The position numbers and the translations under genes are program-made. A stretch of DNA of 64,000 bases. It comes from Apostichopus japonicus (taxonomy: Eukaryota > Echinodermata > Holothuroidea > Aspidochirotida > Stichopodidae). Of the stretch, positions 47,301 through 58,181 are shown one piece after another. Under the pieces are notes generated by a model, which worked only from the letters and a program-made list of their open reading frames with translations, was not told the DNA's origin and searched no databases. Position 1 is the first letter of the stretch. Each line of letters starts with the position of its first letter. The DNA is taken from contig NC_092564.1 in the NCBI RefSeq assembly GCF_037975245.1, forward strand, positions 20,377,984-20,441,983, written 5' to 3'.

Positions 47301-47952
47301 TAATAGGAATGTAAGCATTTTCCCCATCTAAAAGTTCCAATGGATATCCTGCTAGCAGTAATTTTGATGCCATGTTAACCAGCAATTCATTTCGGTTGCG
47401 AACATGTGTATCCTCCAGGCTTGCTTCATACCAATGGCCTAACTCACGAATAAAGTGTTCGCAACTAATGTTTTTCGCATTAACTTGTTCGCTTTCTTTT
47501 AAGAGCTGCTTTTGTAACTCTTTTATTTCAGTTTGTAGTTGACTGTGTTCACTGGGCGAAGCTTGCTTCACGGCAGACTTTGTTTTTTGCAATGAGGTAT
47601 TCAACTCGTCGATACTCTTAACTAATGGAGGAATTTCACGGGCGACCTTCAATTCGATGTGTGTTTGAAAAAAGGACATGAAGTAATGCAAGAGATCATT
47701 TTCGTCAAACATAACTGTTTGTAAGCTTTCAAAGAAAACTTTCATTTTTGAAGATAAACCTTTTTCTCTTTGTATTCGCCTCATTGCATTTTTAGTGTTT
47801 TCCTTTGCTTCAAACTGATGAGCAACAGTTTGTTCCCCAACACACAAAGGTTTTTTATCAGCTTCGACCCATTTGACCCATTCGTCTTGTAATTGTAAAT
47901 ATGATTTTTTCACTTCCTCAATGGATTCGTGCTTCGGGAAGGAGGATTGCAT
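44365..47952 (-). CDS. Very-large-GTPase (URGCP/GVIN family), GTPase and C-terminal part
   Basis: An uninterrupted 1,195-codon frame. A predicted coiled-coil stretch (residues ~110-165) precedes a P-loop GIQSSGKS (residues 243-250, about 47.20-47.23 kb), followed by TRG (269-271) and IIDTEGLHSPD (G3, from ~294). This is the G domain of interferon-induced very large GTPases and of URGCP. A long helical region follows. From about residue 1058 there is a Cys/His cluster, CPFCKVPC..GEHKHKAIFH, then CTMLV, YPSWDI and a W-rich end, as in the conserved family C-terminus. In vertebrates the family is cytoplasmic or nuclear and interferon- or proliferation-linked; the role here is inferred. The frame starts exactly where the upstream frame stops (TGATG). 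Confidence 0.93.
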   Translation of the reverse strand: MQSSFPKHESIEEVKKSYLQLQDEWVKWVEADKKPLCVGEQTVAHQFEAKENTKNAMRRIQREKGLSSKMKVFFESLQTVMFDENDLLHYFMSFFQTHIELKVAREIPPLVKSIDELNTSLQKTKSAVKQASPSEHSQLQTEIKELQKQLLKESEQVNAKNISCEHFIRELGHWYEASLEDTHVRNRNELLVNMASKLLLAGYPLELLDGENAYIPIKWISGVLKNLANKLKDPKIFVLSIIGIQSSGKSTLLNSMFGVRFPVRAGRCTRGLYLQLLEVNEAFHEQLGFEYLLIIDTEGLHSPDRTVLNDHTFDNSIATLAMCIGDLTLLNIGQETIGPDMIGILQIAVHALIRMKKVDLVSNCRIIQQRVSDIAAAANNKTNMTKIKDALNKVTRIAAAEEKVDHIHDFSDVFPLAEEDDLQFFPCLWMGLMSPPNPGYSDKIHALKDAIFKPKVNQSVIPPQFTMAKFISRLEDVWEAVKSEDFVFNFQNSFDALSNQRFRLKHNKLIGKMRTVIFQWELNNGRSITNTKKEDFYRKLENEIANACEDVNKKIDEYVKEHSDEEEVKRRHESIKNETIGIAKDIERNIKENTEIQLQNEADKQGLPNFIRNAKEELKIAAKEAANKLKHTKSTSYWKENHEELDKKFDVLWNRKVKQLEKEFKQSKITEESIEKACDNSLKNLMLGTEHSKAYNDEMQGKCDKIKPSNLWKKGIDFAKWVGKGLPGSKDGLDKVQAVISRTVHRHKNDLINHAKVKPFQQSRVDTILQDVYIALTQSNVNSEFVVRTLRTVQSEVCAVCKECQLKYESHNSLQRMFESEKECLKNDFKGFVDETIKSEAAVKRSYSDCVTVLRNVTLNAFNVKLLAKMRDEDCYNDKQRMLGRILEELCLEKDPKLYYDFIRDSDKFVSNWLSQKVLTEITTRSQYWVRNVIDRKIDEILGYVQSALRNTEHTLTVRGGEQTTTFGEWAKTFLKNDKISEYGMNIQFSVEDFNLSDIAEFTNMLYRMFSSYFKTDITKEWNTDRLSDLSVASKLYLKMRDVARDILDHLGTCKEVCPFCKVPCHLQIRGEHKHKAIFHYSQGVAGYHYEESRELVSAPCTMLVASNSRYRCRIGPPKKYRPYKEYTEDYPSWDITPITGEAPIIYWKWVLQTFNNNFANFYNVKPAKLPNEWGTVSEQDALICLRKEYHMTSK

Positions 47953-49063
47953 CAGTTGTTTGCGTTGTTATAAGAATCGTTGTCATGATCCACGGTTATT
48001 TCATTAAAACAACTGGTTCGCCAGTCTTCAATTGAACGGTAATCCTCACGACTTGTGTCATTGCAGTATTGTACAATCTTTTCACAAATGATTTTTGAAA
48101 GTTCTGTTACATTACGTTCTACCCCGAAACCAACACTATCATCGTTTTCATAGATTTTGAGTGTCTTACTCTCACTGTTGAGCTGTTGTTTACGTTTTTG
48201 CCTGCCCTTGTTTTGTTTGTGTACAATCAAATGTATCACGAAAACCTTTTTGAATCTTTTCTTTGTATCATCAATTGCTGTTTTGTAGCATTCCAATTTG
48301 TCTTTATCTACAAATAGGAATATAGCATTAGCTATTCTGTACAAAAACTCACTTTCGGCAGTAAATTCTTTGGAATCACCTCTCAGATTCAACAATAATG
48401 TAACTTCTTTCAACAATTCTTCTTTTCTGCCGTACATTGGCAGATACCATTGGGCGTCTACAGATCCACAACAATGGTAAACTTTCTCTCTTTCATCTTC
48501 ATAAGACAGAAAATATCGAAACGTTTCATTACCTTGAGCTCTACCAATGACATTATTTATTACAGACGTTTTGGAGATTGGAATATCACCAAATCTTATG
48601 AATGCAGTGGTAAATACGGGCTCACTTACCATACGTTTCTCTGGAGCAAGAGATGTTTCATTTTCTTTCCATTTTTTTACTACACGATTTAGTGCCCAAG
48701 TAAGCAGCTCTGGTTTCGCATCATCTCTTACCCCAGGTAATAAAACTGGCACGGCAAGTTGACAAGATGCAAATTTCTCCAGCAACTGCTGTCTTAAATG
48801 ATTATCGGAACAATGAAGTATTGCATATATGAAATCTCTTGCACTTCCTTCTATGTGAAGATTCTCTTTCCATGTAATCCTGCTGTCTAGCGAGGTTAGC
48901 CTGCTGATAAACAGAAAAGGTAAATCTTTTGTTTCAATTTGTGAATCGTCGCTTGGGATCAGCCGTACCTCTGTGGCCGCTTTCAGGGTGAGCTTCCGTG
49001 GGTAATAGTTCTTTAGACCAACCTCTTCCAAGTATTCCAGAAAATCTTCTTCAGTTTCTTTAT
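47952..49063 (-). CDS. Very-large-GTPase, N-terminal part of main exon
   Basis: This is the start of the large third exon. An acceptor (on minus, TATATTCGATAG) gives a phase-1 entry, DKETEEDFLEYLEEVG, followed by LKNYYPRKLTL, the family's typical start. Further family landmarks are HCSDNHLRQQLLEKFASCQ leading into LAVPVLLPG, RVVKKWKEN, AFIRFGDIPISK, DAQWYLPMYG and LLLNLRGDSKEF. These match the N-terminal half of URGCP/GVIN proteins. The frame ends YNNANN-TGA at 47952, and the next frame begins on the A of that stop. Homology runs across the junction, so one base is missing here, or the gene is bicistronic by reinitiation. Confidence 0.9.
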
Positions 49064-50381
<1,318 letters not shown>

Positions 50382-50387
50382 GAGCAG

Positions 50388-51055
50388 TAAAAAACCCCGA
50401 TACTCATAGCTAGTACAGTAACTACTCTTCATGTTCCACAACCGTCCATCAGTTACTACTGTGCTGTGTTCGTAACACGGTAACATGTGTTACAGGTGGC
50501 ACAGTAATTACTGCAAAGCTGTTACACGTTCCCATGTAAGACAAAGAACTGCGCGACTGGACAAGGAGTCTATGTGTATTTGACGTGGTACACTTTATTA
50601 AGGCCTAATTTAGGCGTCGAACTACCCATCAGGCTATTCTAGGTTCCCCTCCCCCACCTTAGGTCCAATTTTGTGTATCTGTTTTGTATCTATTTGAAAC
50701 TTGCACACACTCACCTGTCCGTAAAGAATGTTTCAATCAAATGGATTTACTAATACGATTAGAGAAAAATTAGGTAACATCTGAATCTCGCGTGCAGTAA
50801 AATAACCGCCACAGTGTTTTATGCCAGCGCCGACCATGCACTCCGTATTGCATGGCTAGGGAGTAGTCTTCGTTACCCAGCCGCCTCGCAATCTGCTTTC
50901 GGACACGTAGTTCAACGTGTAACAGCTTTGCAGTAATTACTGTGCCACCTGTAACACATGCTACCGTGTTGCGAACACAGCGCATTAGTAACTGATGCAC
51001 GGTTGTGGAACATGAACAGTAGCTACTGTACTAGCTATGAGTATCGGGTATAAAA
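50388..51055 (+). mobile_element. 670-bp foldback (long-TIR) element
   Basis: The arm 50388-50525 is repeated inverted at 50910-51055 with only scattered mismatches. Shared runs include 'cgatactcatagctagtaca', 'catgttccacaaccgt', 'gtgttacaggtggcacagta' and 'attactgcaaagctgttaca'. The 380-bp centre has no long frame. Long inverted arms with a small core are typical of foldback-type non-autonomous DNA elements. The target duplication is obscured by the adjoining TA tract. It lies in intron 2 of the GTPase gene. Confidence 0.88.
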
Positions 51056-51059
51056 ACAG

Positions 51060-52085
51060 AGCATAAAATACTGAATGGACTAATCCGAGACTGAACGTCA
51101 TGTATAGAAAATACCAACTACTATACGTTTGATCGTATGACCATGCAAAATGTCGATCTAACAATTGATGAACAGAGAAGTTTACCCTCTTTCATGCATC
51201 TAAAAGTTAACTATGAAGTCGGTCACCAGAAGGAGTAAACTGATGAAGCTCACGAGTAAAGAAAGGGAAATTATTTCAACACTGAACAATATGAGACCTT
51301 TAAGAGATAAATTGCTAATAATATATCCGCTTGTTATTTATTCTGGTGCTCTCGTGATTTGATGAAAGCTAAATAATTTCTTGCCTATAAAGGTTTAGTT
51401 ATCGGAATTTACACTAAACCTCCCTTTTAATTTGTTCAGCAGTTCCATTTTTAATATCCTTTCTAATTGCTGTTCTAAATTTTTACTTTCTAAATCAATG
51501 TTTTATTAGCCATCTTGATTGAACCATTTTCTAGTAAGGTTGGTTTTCTTATACTATTTCTCTTTATCCTTTTTTATTGGTTTAGGGACGGTTTACACTA
51601 AACTGCCTACACAATAATACACAAAAGCCGATAGAGGAACGATAATTACAGGATACTTATAAATAAGCATAATGCTGTGAAACGACTACACAGTTGACGG
51701 AGCGATAAGTTTATGCTTCAGCAATATCAGTTAGCGTTGGACTATAAGAATGCCTTGCGACGGCATTATCACTAGTGGCGTAGAATGCGTGCCTTAAACC
51801 TCTTCAATTACACTGAGCTGAAAAATTGTTTCTTTTCCCTTTTTGCAGAGTCAGTCAAAGTTCTAAGAATTATCTTTGTTCCTTTTGAAACCTTCCCTAT
51901 ACTTTTGATATTTTAGTGTGGTAGTCTACAGTTTGGTCGAGCTTCTAAGTAGGGATTGCTGACAGCTTTCTCCAAAGATCTTGTACTGCTGTGTGTGTCA
52001 GACGGAGAGGGGGACAGTATTATTTTCATACTACATGTACGTGGGATATATTACAAGTAGCTGTAGCCTAAATGTCGCGCATCGC
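51060..52085 (-). other. Intron 2 of the GTPase gene, distal part
   Basis: No additional exon or recognised repeat was seen between the foldback element and the second coding exon. Confidence 0.5.
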
Positions 52086-52090
52086 CTTAC

Positions 52091-52142
52091 CGGGAGATTC
52101 TTGTTCCGACTCACTGGTGCTGTTCTCTTTATTTTCGGTCAT
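52091..52142 (-). CDS. Very-large-GTPase gene, coding exon 2
   Basis: On the minus strand, the acceptor CCCTTCATTTCAG is followed by 52 nt encoding MTENKENSTSESEQESP plus one base, then the donor GTAAGG. It leaves in phase 1, exactly the phase required by the acceptor at 49063, and joins to give SEQESPDKETEEDF. The acidic, Ser/Thr-rich segment has no domain. Translation could in principle start at its first codon, but the upstream exon also fits in frame. Confidence 0.72.
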
Positions 52143-52760
52143 CTGAAATGAAGGGATAAGGAGGAAAAGGCATGTTCAAATCAAGTTATTTACAAAATAA
52201 CGTCTCCATTACTCCCGGGAATATCCAGACGCCCGAGTTCATCATTGTCTCAGAACCTTCGCTTCTAATTAAAAACGTTTTAACATGATTGCATTTTATC
52301 CAAACTGTCAAGACGGATGTAGTGAAGAAACCTCTTTGGCGAGCAGATGTGTCTCTGTTGATATCAATTTTTAGGTTAGTTTAACATAACATTAAAGTAG
52401 CCTCTTGGTCCTCAAGTTTACCTACAGTTTATTACTCAACATAAAACTAGGATTGAGCCTCAGAGACGCCCCCAGACAGATGATGGTTCACTACAAAACT
52501 TCATATATTAGTCAATCTTAACAAGAGAGACATTTTTTTTTTGTAAGAGTGGCTTTCAGTGAAGCTGAAACTGACCGATATTGCTACTTAGAAAGGCTAA
52601 CTTGTACCGTGGCAATGCTATGACATTGAGATAGCTTTTATAAAATGAATGACCAAGCAGATTATAATAATACAAACAATTCCCCGTTTTAAATATTAAT
52701 CTATTCCTGTAATTATAAGCTGGTGTTATCATCGATATAACATAACGGATCACTCCAGAC

Positions 52761-53132
52761 CAGGGGTTCCCTAACTTTGTCCCCAACGAACACCCTGTGG
52801 ATGTCAGAGTTATCCACGAACTCCCAACTTTTAGAGACACGATCTGAGTCATTATTAAACTACAATATACGCATAAAACAGCCTGTGTCTGTTTCATAAT
52901 TCAGTTATTTATCACATGCACGGTAAGGTACTACTATGGCAACATATGCGTATGGAACGCGAAATAAGTTTATCGATAGGTACGACTTCTGTACATTACT
53001 AAATTATATGATATATCAGATTTTAGTTCAACAAAAGGTACTCTAGTTTTGAATTTCAGAAACGTCTCACAAACCCATGGGATGGACTCACGCACCCCTG
53101 GGGGTTCATGCACAGCAGTTAGGGAATCACTG
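52761..53132 (+). mobile_element. 372-bp hAT-like MITE
   Basis: The left end is CAGGGGTTCCCTAACTTTG. The right end is the inverted CAGTTAGGGAATCACTG with 'acccctgggggttcatg' inside. CAGNGGTTCCC is the classic hAT (Charlie-type) terminus. The flanking octamers CTCCAGAC and CTCTAAAG match at five of eight positions, consistent with an aged target duplication. It sits in intron 1 of the GTPase gene and is unrelated in sequence to the CAAGGGCGTAGG family. Confidence 0.72.
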
Positions 53133-53414
53133 CTCTAAAGAGCACATTTTTAAATGGAATATTTTTTGCACAGTACCGTTTATATTGAAATTACGTGCAG
53201 CTGTAACAATCTGAAACAATCTTTTCAATTCCCCAGTTCATACAACGTTGTGAGGAAATGATAATGTACTGATCGGAATGTTTCTACACTCTTGACAATA
53301 GTTACACATAATGTTATCGAATAACGTAAGTACGTAACCAACAATGAAGAATGACTTATCGTTGCAATATTTTATTCACATGATTATATACTACAGAGGA
53401 TAATAAAAATGTAC

Positions 53415-53495
53415 CTCATCAATATTTCGCTGGGTAGTCTTGCTAGTAGCAGCGTCTTTCAGATCAACTTCATCCGGGCTCTCTGTCTCCATCAT
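53415..53495 (-). CDS. Very-large-GTPase gene, first coding exon
   Basis: On the minus strand an ATG-ATG pair at 53495-53490 starts an 81-nt segment, MMETESPDEVDLKDAA followed by TSKTTQRNIDE, ending at a GTACAT donor in phase 0. It splices in frame to the exon at 52142 (IDE-MTENKEN). The purine-rich leader before it (gggagaaacaaaagc) fits a 5' UTR. Phase agreement across two introns supports it, although the exon has no recognisable domain. Confidence 0.6.
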
Positions 53496-53499
53496 GCTT

Positions 53500-54100
53500 T
53501 TGTTTCTCCCTTCTTTCTTCCATACACGTCCTCCTTTAAATATCAAAAAAAGCGGAATGACTCAGGTAAATTCTTCCGAATTGAACGACTTAAAATGCAT
53601 GAAGATTCAGATGATATATTAGCTATGGGAATAAAGTGTTTATTCAAAGTGATATACATAACCTTACTAGGATAACGCTGTTGTAATCTGTTCCTAATAA
53701 TGCGATCAGCACGTCATTAAGTTAGTTGTGTTACCAACATAATGTGCAGTTCCTTTGTCAAACGCAAGGCAACACCCAGCTCGTCCATTATTGTATGGCT
53801 ATGCTGCGTAAAAAAAGGTGCAGTCGAACGCGCAGTTTAGCGGAATGAAATACCTTCTAGACCGTCCGAGAGACATTACGTCATTGAAAGCTCATCCAAT
53901 CACAGAGTGATCATGAGTGTTACTCACGAAAACCTATATCATTGGTCTGTTTGCGAAAACTTTTGAGCCTGTTCGCAGATATTAGTTGTCCTGCCGCGAA
54001 GGGTGTTATTGACATATAAAGCTTTGTTTATTAAGTGGTTCATAAAAAAAAATTGAGTAACATTTAACAGAAACTTCATTCACTCGTTTGGCAAATTACT
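53500..54100 (-). other. Upstream region of the GTPase gene
   Basis: Candidate promoter region. Two CGAAAAC motifs (53927-53934 and 53954-53961, plus strand) flank an inverted CCAAT (ATTGG, 53941-53945), and a second CCAAT lies at 53895-53899. GAAAAC-type motifs recall interferon-response half-sites, but such short matches occur by chance. Confidence 0.25.
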
Positions 54101-55185
54101 AGAACTACCATTATTTAGTAACTTGGTCCGAGTGTTGTAAAGCGCTATTTGGGGACCTGGAGGGGGACCTTTTGTAGGACAAGCCACAATAAACCGTCCA
54201 AGTTGTTTAACTTCAATATATTCCACAAATTAACCGACAACACGCACGAACCAAGATGAACATGCAGCATACAAAAGGATACAAATACAAGGAGCAGTAA
54301 CGGAACAGTACCTAAACAAGATAAAATGAACATCAATAAACAATAAACAATATGCTTCCTTGCAATTTAACCCAACTATCAGTTACCCACCAACACTCTG
54401 CAATTCAAAAGAAATAGCAACCAATCTTCAAGTGAAATATTACCCCAACACACCATATTGCTTTAGAACCACACCATTGTAACGTTTGATGCTTTTGAAG
54501 TTTTTTGACTATCCGAAGCAATTATGATATACCCAATTGACTGAGTGGAAACATAATAAAATAATTAAACAGAACGCAGCAGATCACAAACGCTTCACTC
54601 ACATCCTAACAGTCACAAGCAGAGCACAAAAGAACCTATATCCGACTTGATCATACCCCCTCAATATATACCCAATAAATATGAATGACAGGTTTTGATG
54701 AATACAAATATGAATAACAAATCAATTAACAACTCCTCCTTCCCTTTAATCATTAGTCATCACCAGAACTATCTTTAAATACAAGTTATCCCTTCATTTC
54801 ACTTGCATGAGTTCACATGAAATTCTCTACACACAAATTTTATCTGCACTGCAAACTGCTTTAAGGCAATGCTTGAATGATGGGTACCAATGAGTAACCC
54901 CTTATTTACAATGAATGTAAACGAGTTAACAGTAAAATGACGTCAAAAATAAAAAAATACATCAGATTATGACCTGATATCATACTCCCAACTCAATGGA
55001 CCGCAAACTACTTTAATGTTGGTACATTATAATGAGTCGCTTTGTCTACCAACCCTCTGCACCATCAAGAACCTACCAATAAATTAAATAATAACCAACA
55101 GTTGTACTAGCTATTTACACCAAACACAACCAGACACCAACCTGCAGTTTGTCAAAAGTAACAGGCTGTGTTGAAAACCTGACAC
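54100..55185 (+). other. Unannotated intergenic DNA
   Basis: AT-rich sequence. No supported coding segment, RNA gene or repeat family was recognised. Confidence 0.5.
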
Positions 55186-55189
55186 AAAT

Positions 55190-55385
55190 ATTTACATGTG
55201 TAAAAGTAAGTTGGCCTGACGTTTCGATCCTAGCAAGATCTTCTTCAAAGGCTAATTGAAGGCTGAATGACAAGTAACAGTAACAGAAGCGACAAAAACA
55301 CCCACAAAATACAGGCAGGTTAATGAGCATGGTGAACACATGGAGATAGATGTAAGGGGATTAGTATACAAGGGATGGAGAGAAT
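55190..55385 (-). repeat. Dispersed repeat with CGAAACGTC motif, second copy
   Basis: Reverse complement of the repeat at 30455-30670. The plus strand reads 'ggcctgacgtttcgatcctagcaagatcttcttc', followed by 'gaatgacaagtaacag', 'aggcaggttaatgagcatgg' and 'gatgtaaggggattagtata'. The hairpin GATC(CT)..GATC and its flanks are conserved, supporting a structured RNA or element end. Confidence 0.65.
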
Positions 55386-55389
55386 TTGG

Positions 55390-56740
55390 CGCCAATACTG
55401 ATGATCTTAAAGTTTAAATTTACAAATCTACTCCATTTCTGCGGTTAATTTTTACGTAATTTTTAACGGTAATTTTAGGAAATGGAACATTTTGGAGTAT
55501 GTGTAGTTTGACCTCTTTAACAATTACCAAATTTATTGTATGCTTGGAACATCATGGAATCAACACATTCTGAAATTTTAGTTGCATTGCTTCAAACTTG
55601 GCCGATTTATCCCACTTTAATATTCTGCAATTTGTCCCTATTGTGGCATTTTCTTGATTTTTGAGGTCAGATTTCTCAGCAATAAACATCCTACTACCTT
55701 TCTATGACAGAAGCCTATAGACTCTACCCCAGTATAGGCTATAAATGCATTGTCTTGTGGAGTTTTATCAAGTTAAAAATGTCAAAATATTCACTTTTTG
55801 TATTGTTTGCGAAATAAATGTGATATTTTAGTGATTAATTGCTCCTGAACTATTGCTGCAGGAATATACTTGATTCTTTCAGAGGTTAAGATGTCTAGTC
55901 CACACAATACAACATAAACGATTACAACGCTTCCCGGCAGTATATTTGCTCATTGTGCAGCTTTTAAGTTGCTATTCCATATTGCGATTTCAGCATGAGG
56001 AAGGTGTTTTGATGCCAATTTGTTACCAATGTAATTATGTAACCATGTGAGAGCTGTGAATTTATTTTACTTTAATTATCAATATGATTTTCGGGGTTCC
56101 AGCTTCTCTCAATATTAATTTATGAGGTTATAAAGGTGTATTGTACAAAAGAGGTCGTCTTTGACATCCAATATCGCAAAACCCGTCATGTTGAACAAAT
56201 CTGATTAGTTTTTTTCTAAAACAGATATGGTACCACCTTGTTTGTACCAAATAAATCAGGAGGATGTTTTGCCTTATTTGTAAAAAAAAAACATCCTCAA
56301 AGTTTGGGATTTTTACCCAAAAAAAAAAACACGTTTTTGCCCGTTTTGCAGCTCCATCTGTTGCGTGGGTATTGCACTTCAAGGTCATTCAATTCAATAC
56401 TGGGTGGATTTCAATGTCACATAAACTAATTTTATCTACAATTTACCGTATGCTTCTGGTTTAATTCACTTAATTAAAAGAATACTTTAAAATGAATGTC
56501 AATCAATACATAAATGTACAGAATGTATTATTTATCCAGAACATCTGTTTTACTGTTCCACATGTTTTTGAGCCTGGGTATTGTACTTCAAGGTCATTAA
56601 ATCTAATACTGTGCGGATTTCAATGTCACATGATCAGATATAAACAAATAATATCTGCAATGTACCGTCTGCTTCTTGTTTAATTCACTTAATTAAAGGA
56701 CTACTATAAAATGAATGTCAATCAATACATACATGAACAG
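55390..56740 (+). other. Unannotated intergenic DNA
   Basis: AT-rich. A local direct duplication is visible: 'gggtattg.acttcaaggtcatt.aat..aatactg' and 'gaatgtcaatcaatacat' occur at about 56370-56515 and again at 56575-56735. Confidence 0.5.
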
Positions 56741-56752
56741 AATGTATTAGTG

Positions 56753-56830
56753 TTAGGTGTAAACATAGTCTTGTGGCACCCATCCAAATGGATCCCAACC
56801 GAACTTGAAAATAGCCCAGCCATTTTCACA
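56753..56830 (-). CDS. Candidate 3'-terminal exon with SH3-like ending
   Basis: On the minus strand, a strong acceptor (CTTACTTTTCTGCAACAG) is followed by 25 codons and a TAA. They begin CENGWAIFKFGWD and end PFGWVPQDYVYT. GW..G..P.GWVP.DYV resembles the C-terminal half of an SH3 domain. No partner exon was found at higher coordinates, so it may be an orphan or a relic. The plus strand of the same bases can also be read as a Cys-rich segment, so the strand is uncertain. Confidence 0.35.
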   Translation of the reverse strand, partial: CENGWAIFKFGWDPFGWVPQDYVYT

Positions 56831-57054
56831 CTGTTGCAGAAAAGTAAGCACATAAATGTATTCATAGTAGTTAAGTATCCTTAAGGGCAAAAGTGCATCC
56901 ATCATAGAGACAGCTTGAGACGATACTTCAATAACGGTTCAGTTTTAACCAAGGCTAACAGTTTCTTTTGAAAGATGAATCTGAAAAATGAGTTGTTTAA
57001 CATTGTAAAGCCATATATCTTTATTTTTTATCTTTTCTGCTGTTCTTTTATAAG

Positions 57055-57133
57055 GTGCTATGAACCAGGAGACAAGTGGCAAACTAACTGCTACAACTGT
57101 GATCAAGTTAATGAAGCAATTACAGAAAAGATG
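57055..57133 (+). CDS. Candidate Cys-rich (VWC-like) exon
   Basis: After a pyrimidine-rich tract ending TTTTATAAG the phase-2 frame reads CYEPGDKWQTNCYNCDQ, then VNEAITEKM. C..PGD.W..NC..C resembles the start of a von Willebrand C-type module. The proposed donor (GTTCTT) is weak, and no neighbouring exon of matching phase was found. It may be a relic. Confidence 0.3.
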
Positions 57134-57139
57134 AGGTTC

Positions 57140-58175
57140 TTTTGGTTTATTTTAAACAGAGTCATCCATCAAAAATGTAAGTATTCATGCATGTTGGAAA
57201 ACAAAGTTTGCTTTTTATATAGTTTGCCTCGAAATTACTCCCTTCTTAGATCTTTATCAAGTACTCAAATGTACGATCTCTGTCGCCAGTGCCTATAATC
57301 ATGAAGTTCTTGAAAGAAATTATTTGTACGGTTCATTATTCCATCACCTAACTGATAAAATGGCGGAAATCTTATCAATCTGGTGCAACTCATATCTGCA
57401 ACTCATATACTTGTACTGGGGCGTGGTGTGGGGAGGGGGAGGGAAGCTAAGATTCTGGGAGGTACTTAAGTAGGCTGGATTATCTAGACTTCAAGCATAC
57501 AGACCGTTAAGTGATTTCCTCAGATTCTAGGACAGCTTGGGAGTATTTGGAGTATTTATGTGATTTTACAGCTTGCTTACAGTACATGTTGCTGTGTACC
57601 CAGAAAGCTTGTACAAATGTATGTGTAGTACACCTTTCAAAGGACCTTTAGAAGCACTGAGAAGTTTTCTGTCACATGATTAAGATGGATATCAACAACA
57701 TAAATAGCTGATGTAACATTAGAGAATGCCTGTTTTATGGATATGACCCCGATCATGTCATACAAAAATTTCTTATTCAGTTATGCTTTACTTGAATGAT
57801 TCACAAATGAACAACAGGCTGTGAATATCAGTTAATTAAATGGATTCGAAAGTGTCTTACCTCTGCGTATGCTGCAATCTTCGTCAAATTATGACGTAAA
57901 GGGCAGTTCTGTGCAATACCATTTAGTATACTGTGAATAATACATAAATTATTTTAACAGGATAGAAACTTGTTTGATTGAAGAGTAACAATTTATCTAA
58001 TTGAAATTTCAGATGCAGATTCACTAGTGATGTCACCAAAAATGAGGGTGAGTGATTCTGATTGGTAATCTGGATTGATAGGATTCTAAGACACTTGATG
58101 ACTCATTCGGCATGAACCAGCCATTCACTCCAGAAGCTGGAACAGAAAAATTATATTTATTTGCCAAGGCGTGTA
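57140..58175 (+). other. Unannotated intergenic DNA
   Basis: No supported gene or repeat. A short G-rich run lies at 57420-57450. Confidence 0.5.
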
Positions 58176-58181
58176 GATAGT

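Noticed and set aside
47940-47965. Programmed -1 ribosomal frameshift at the GTPase frame junction
   Set aside because: The bases before the stop (GCA AAC AAC TGA) do not form an X-XXY-YYZ slippery heptamer, so a single-base indel or reinitiation is more likely.
56975-57300. 107-codon frame with an apparent signal peptide
   Set aside because: The hydrophobic start is the translation of a pyrimidine-rich splice tract, and only the short Cys segment after the acceptor looks coding.
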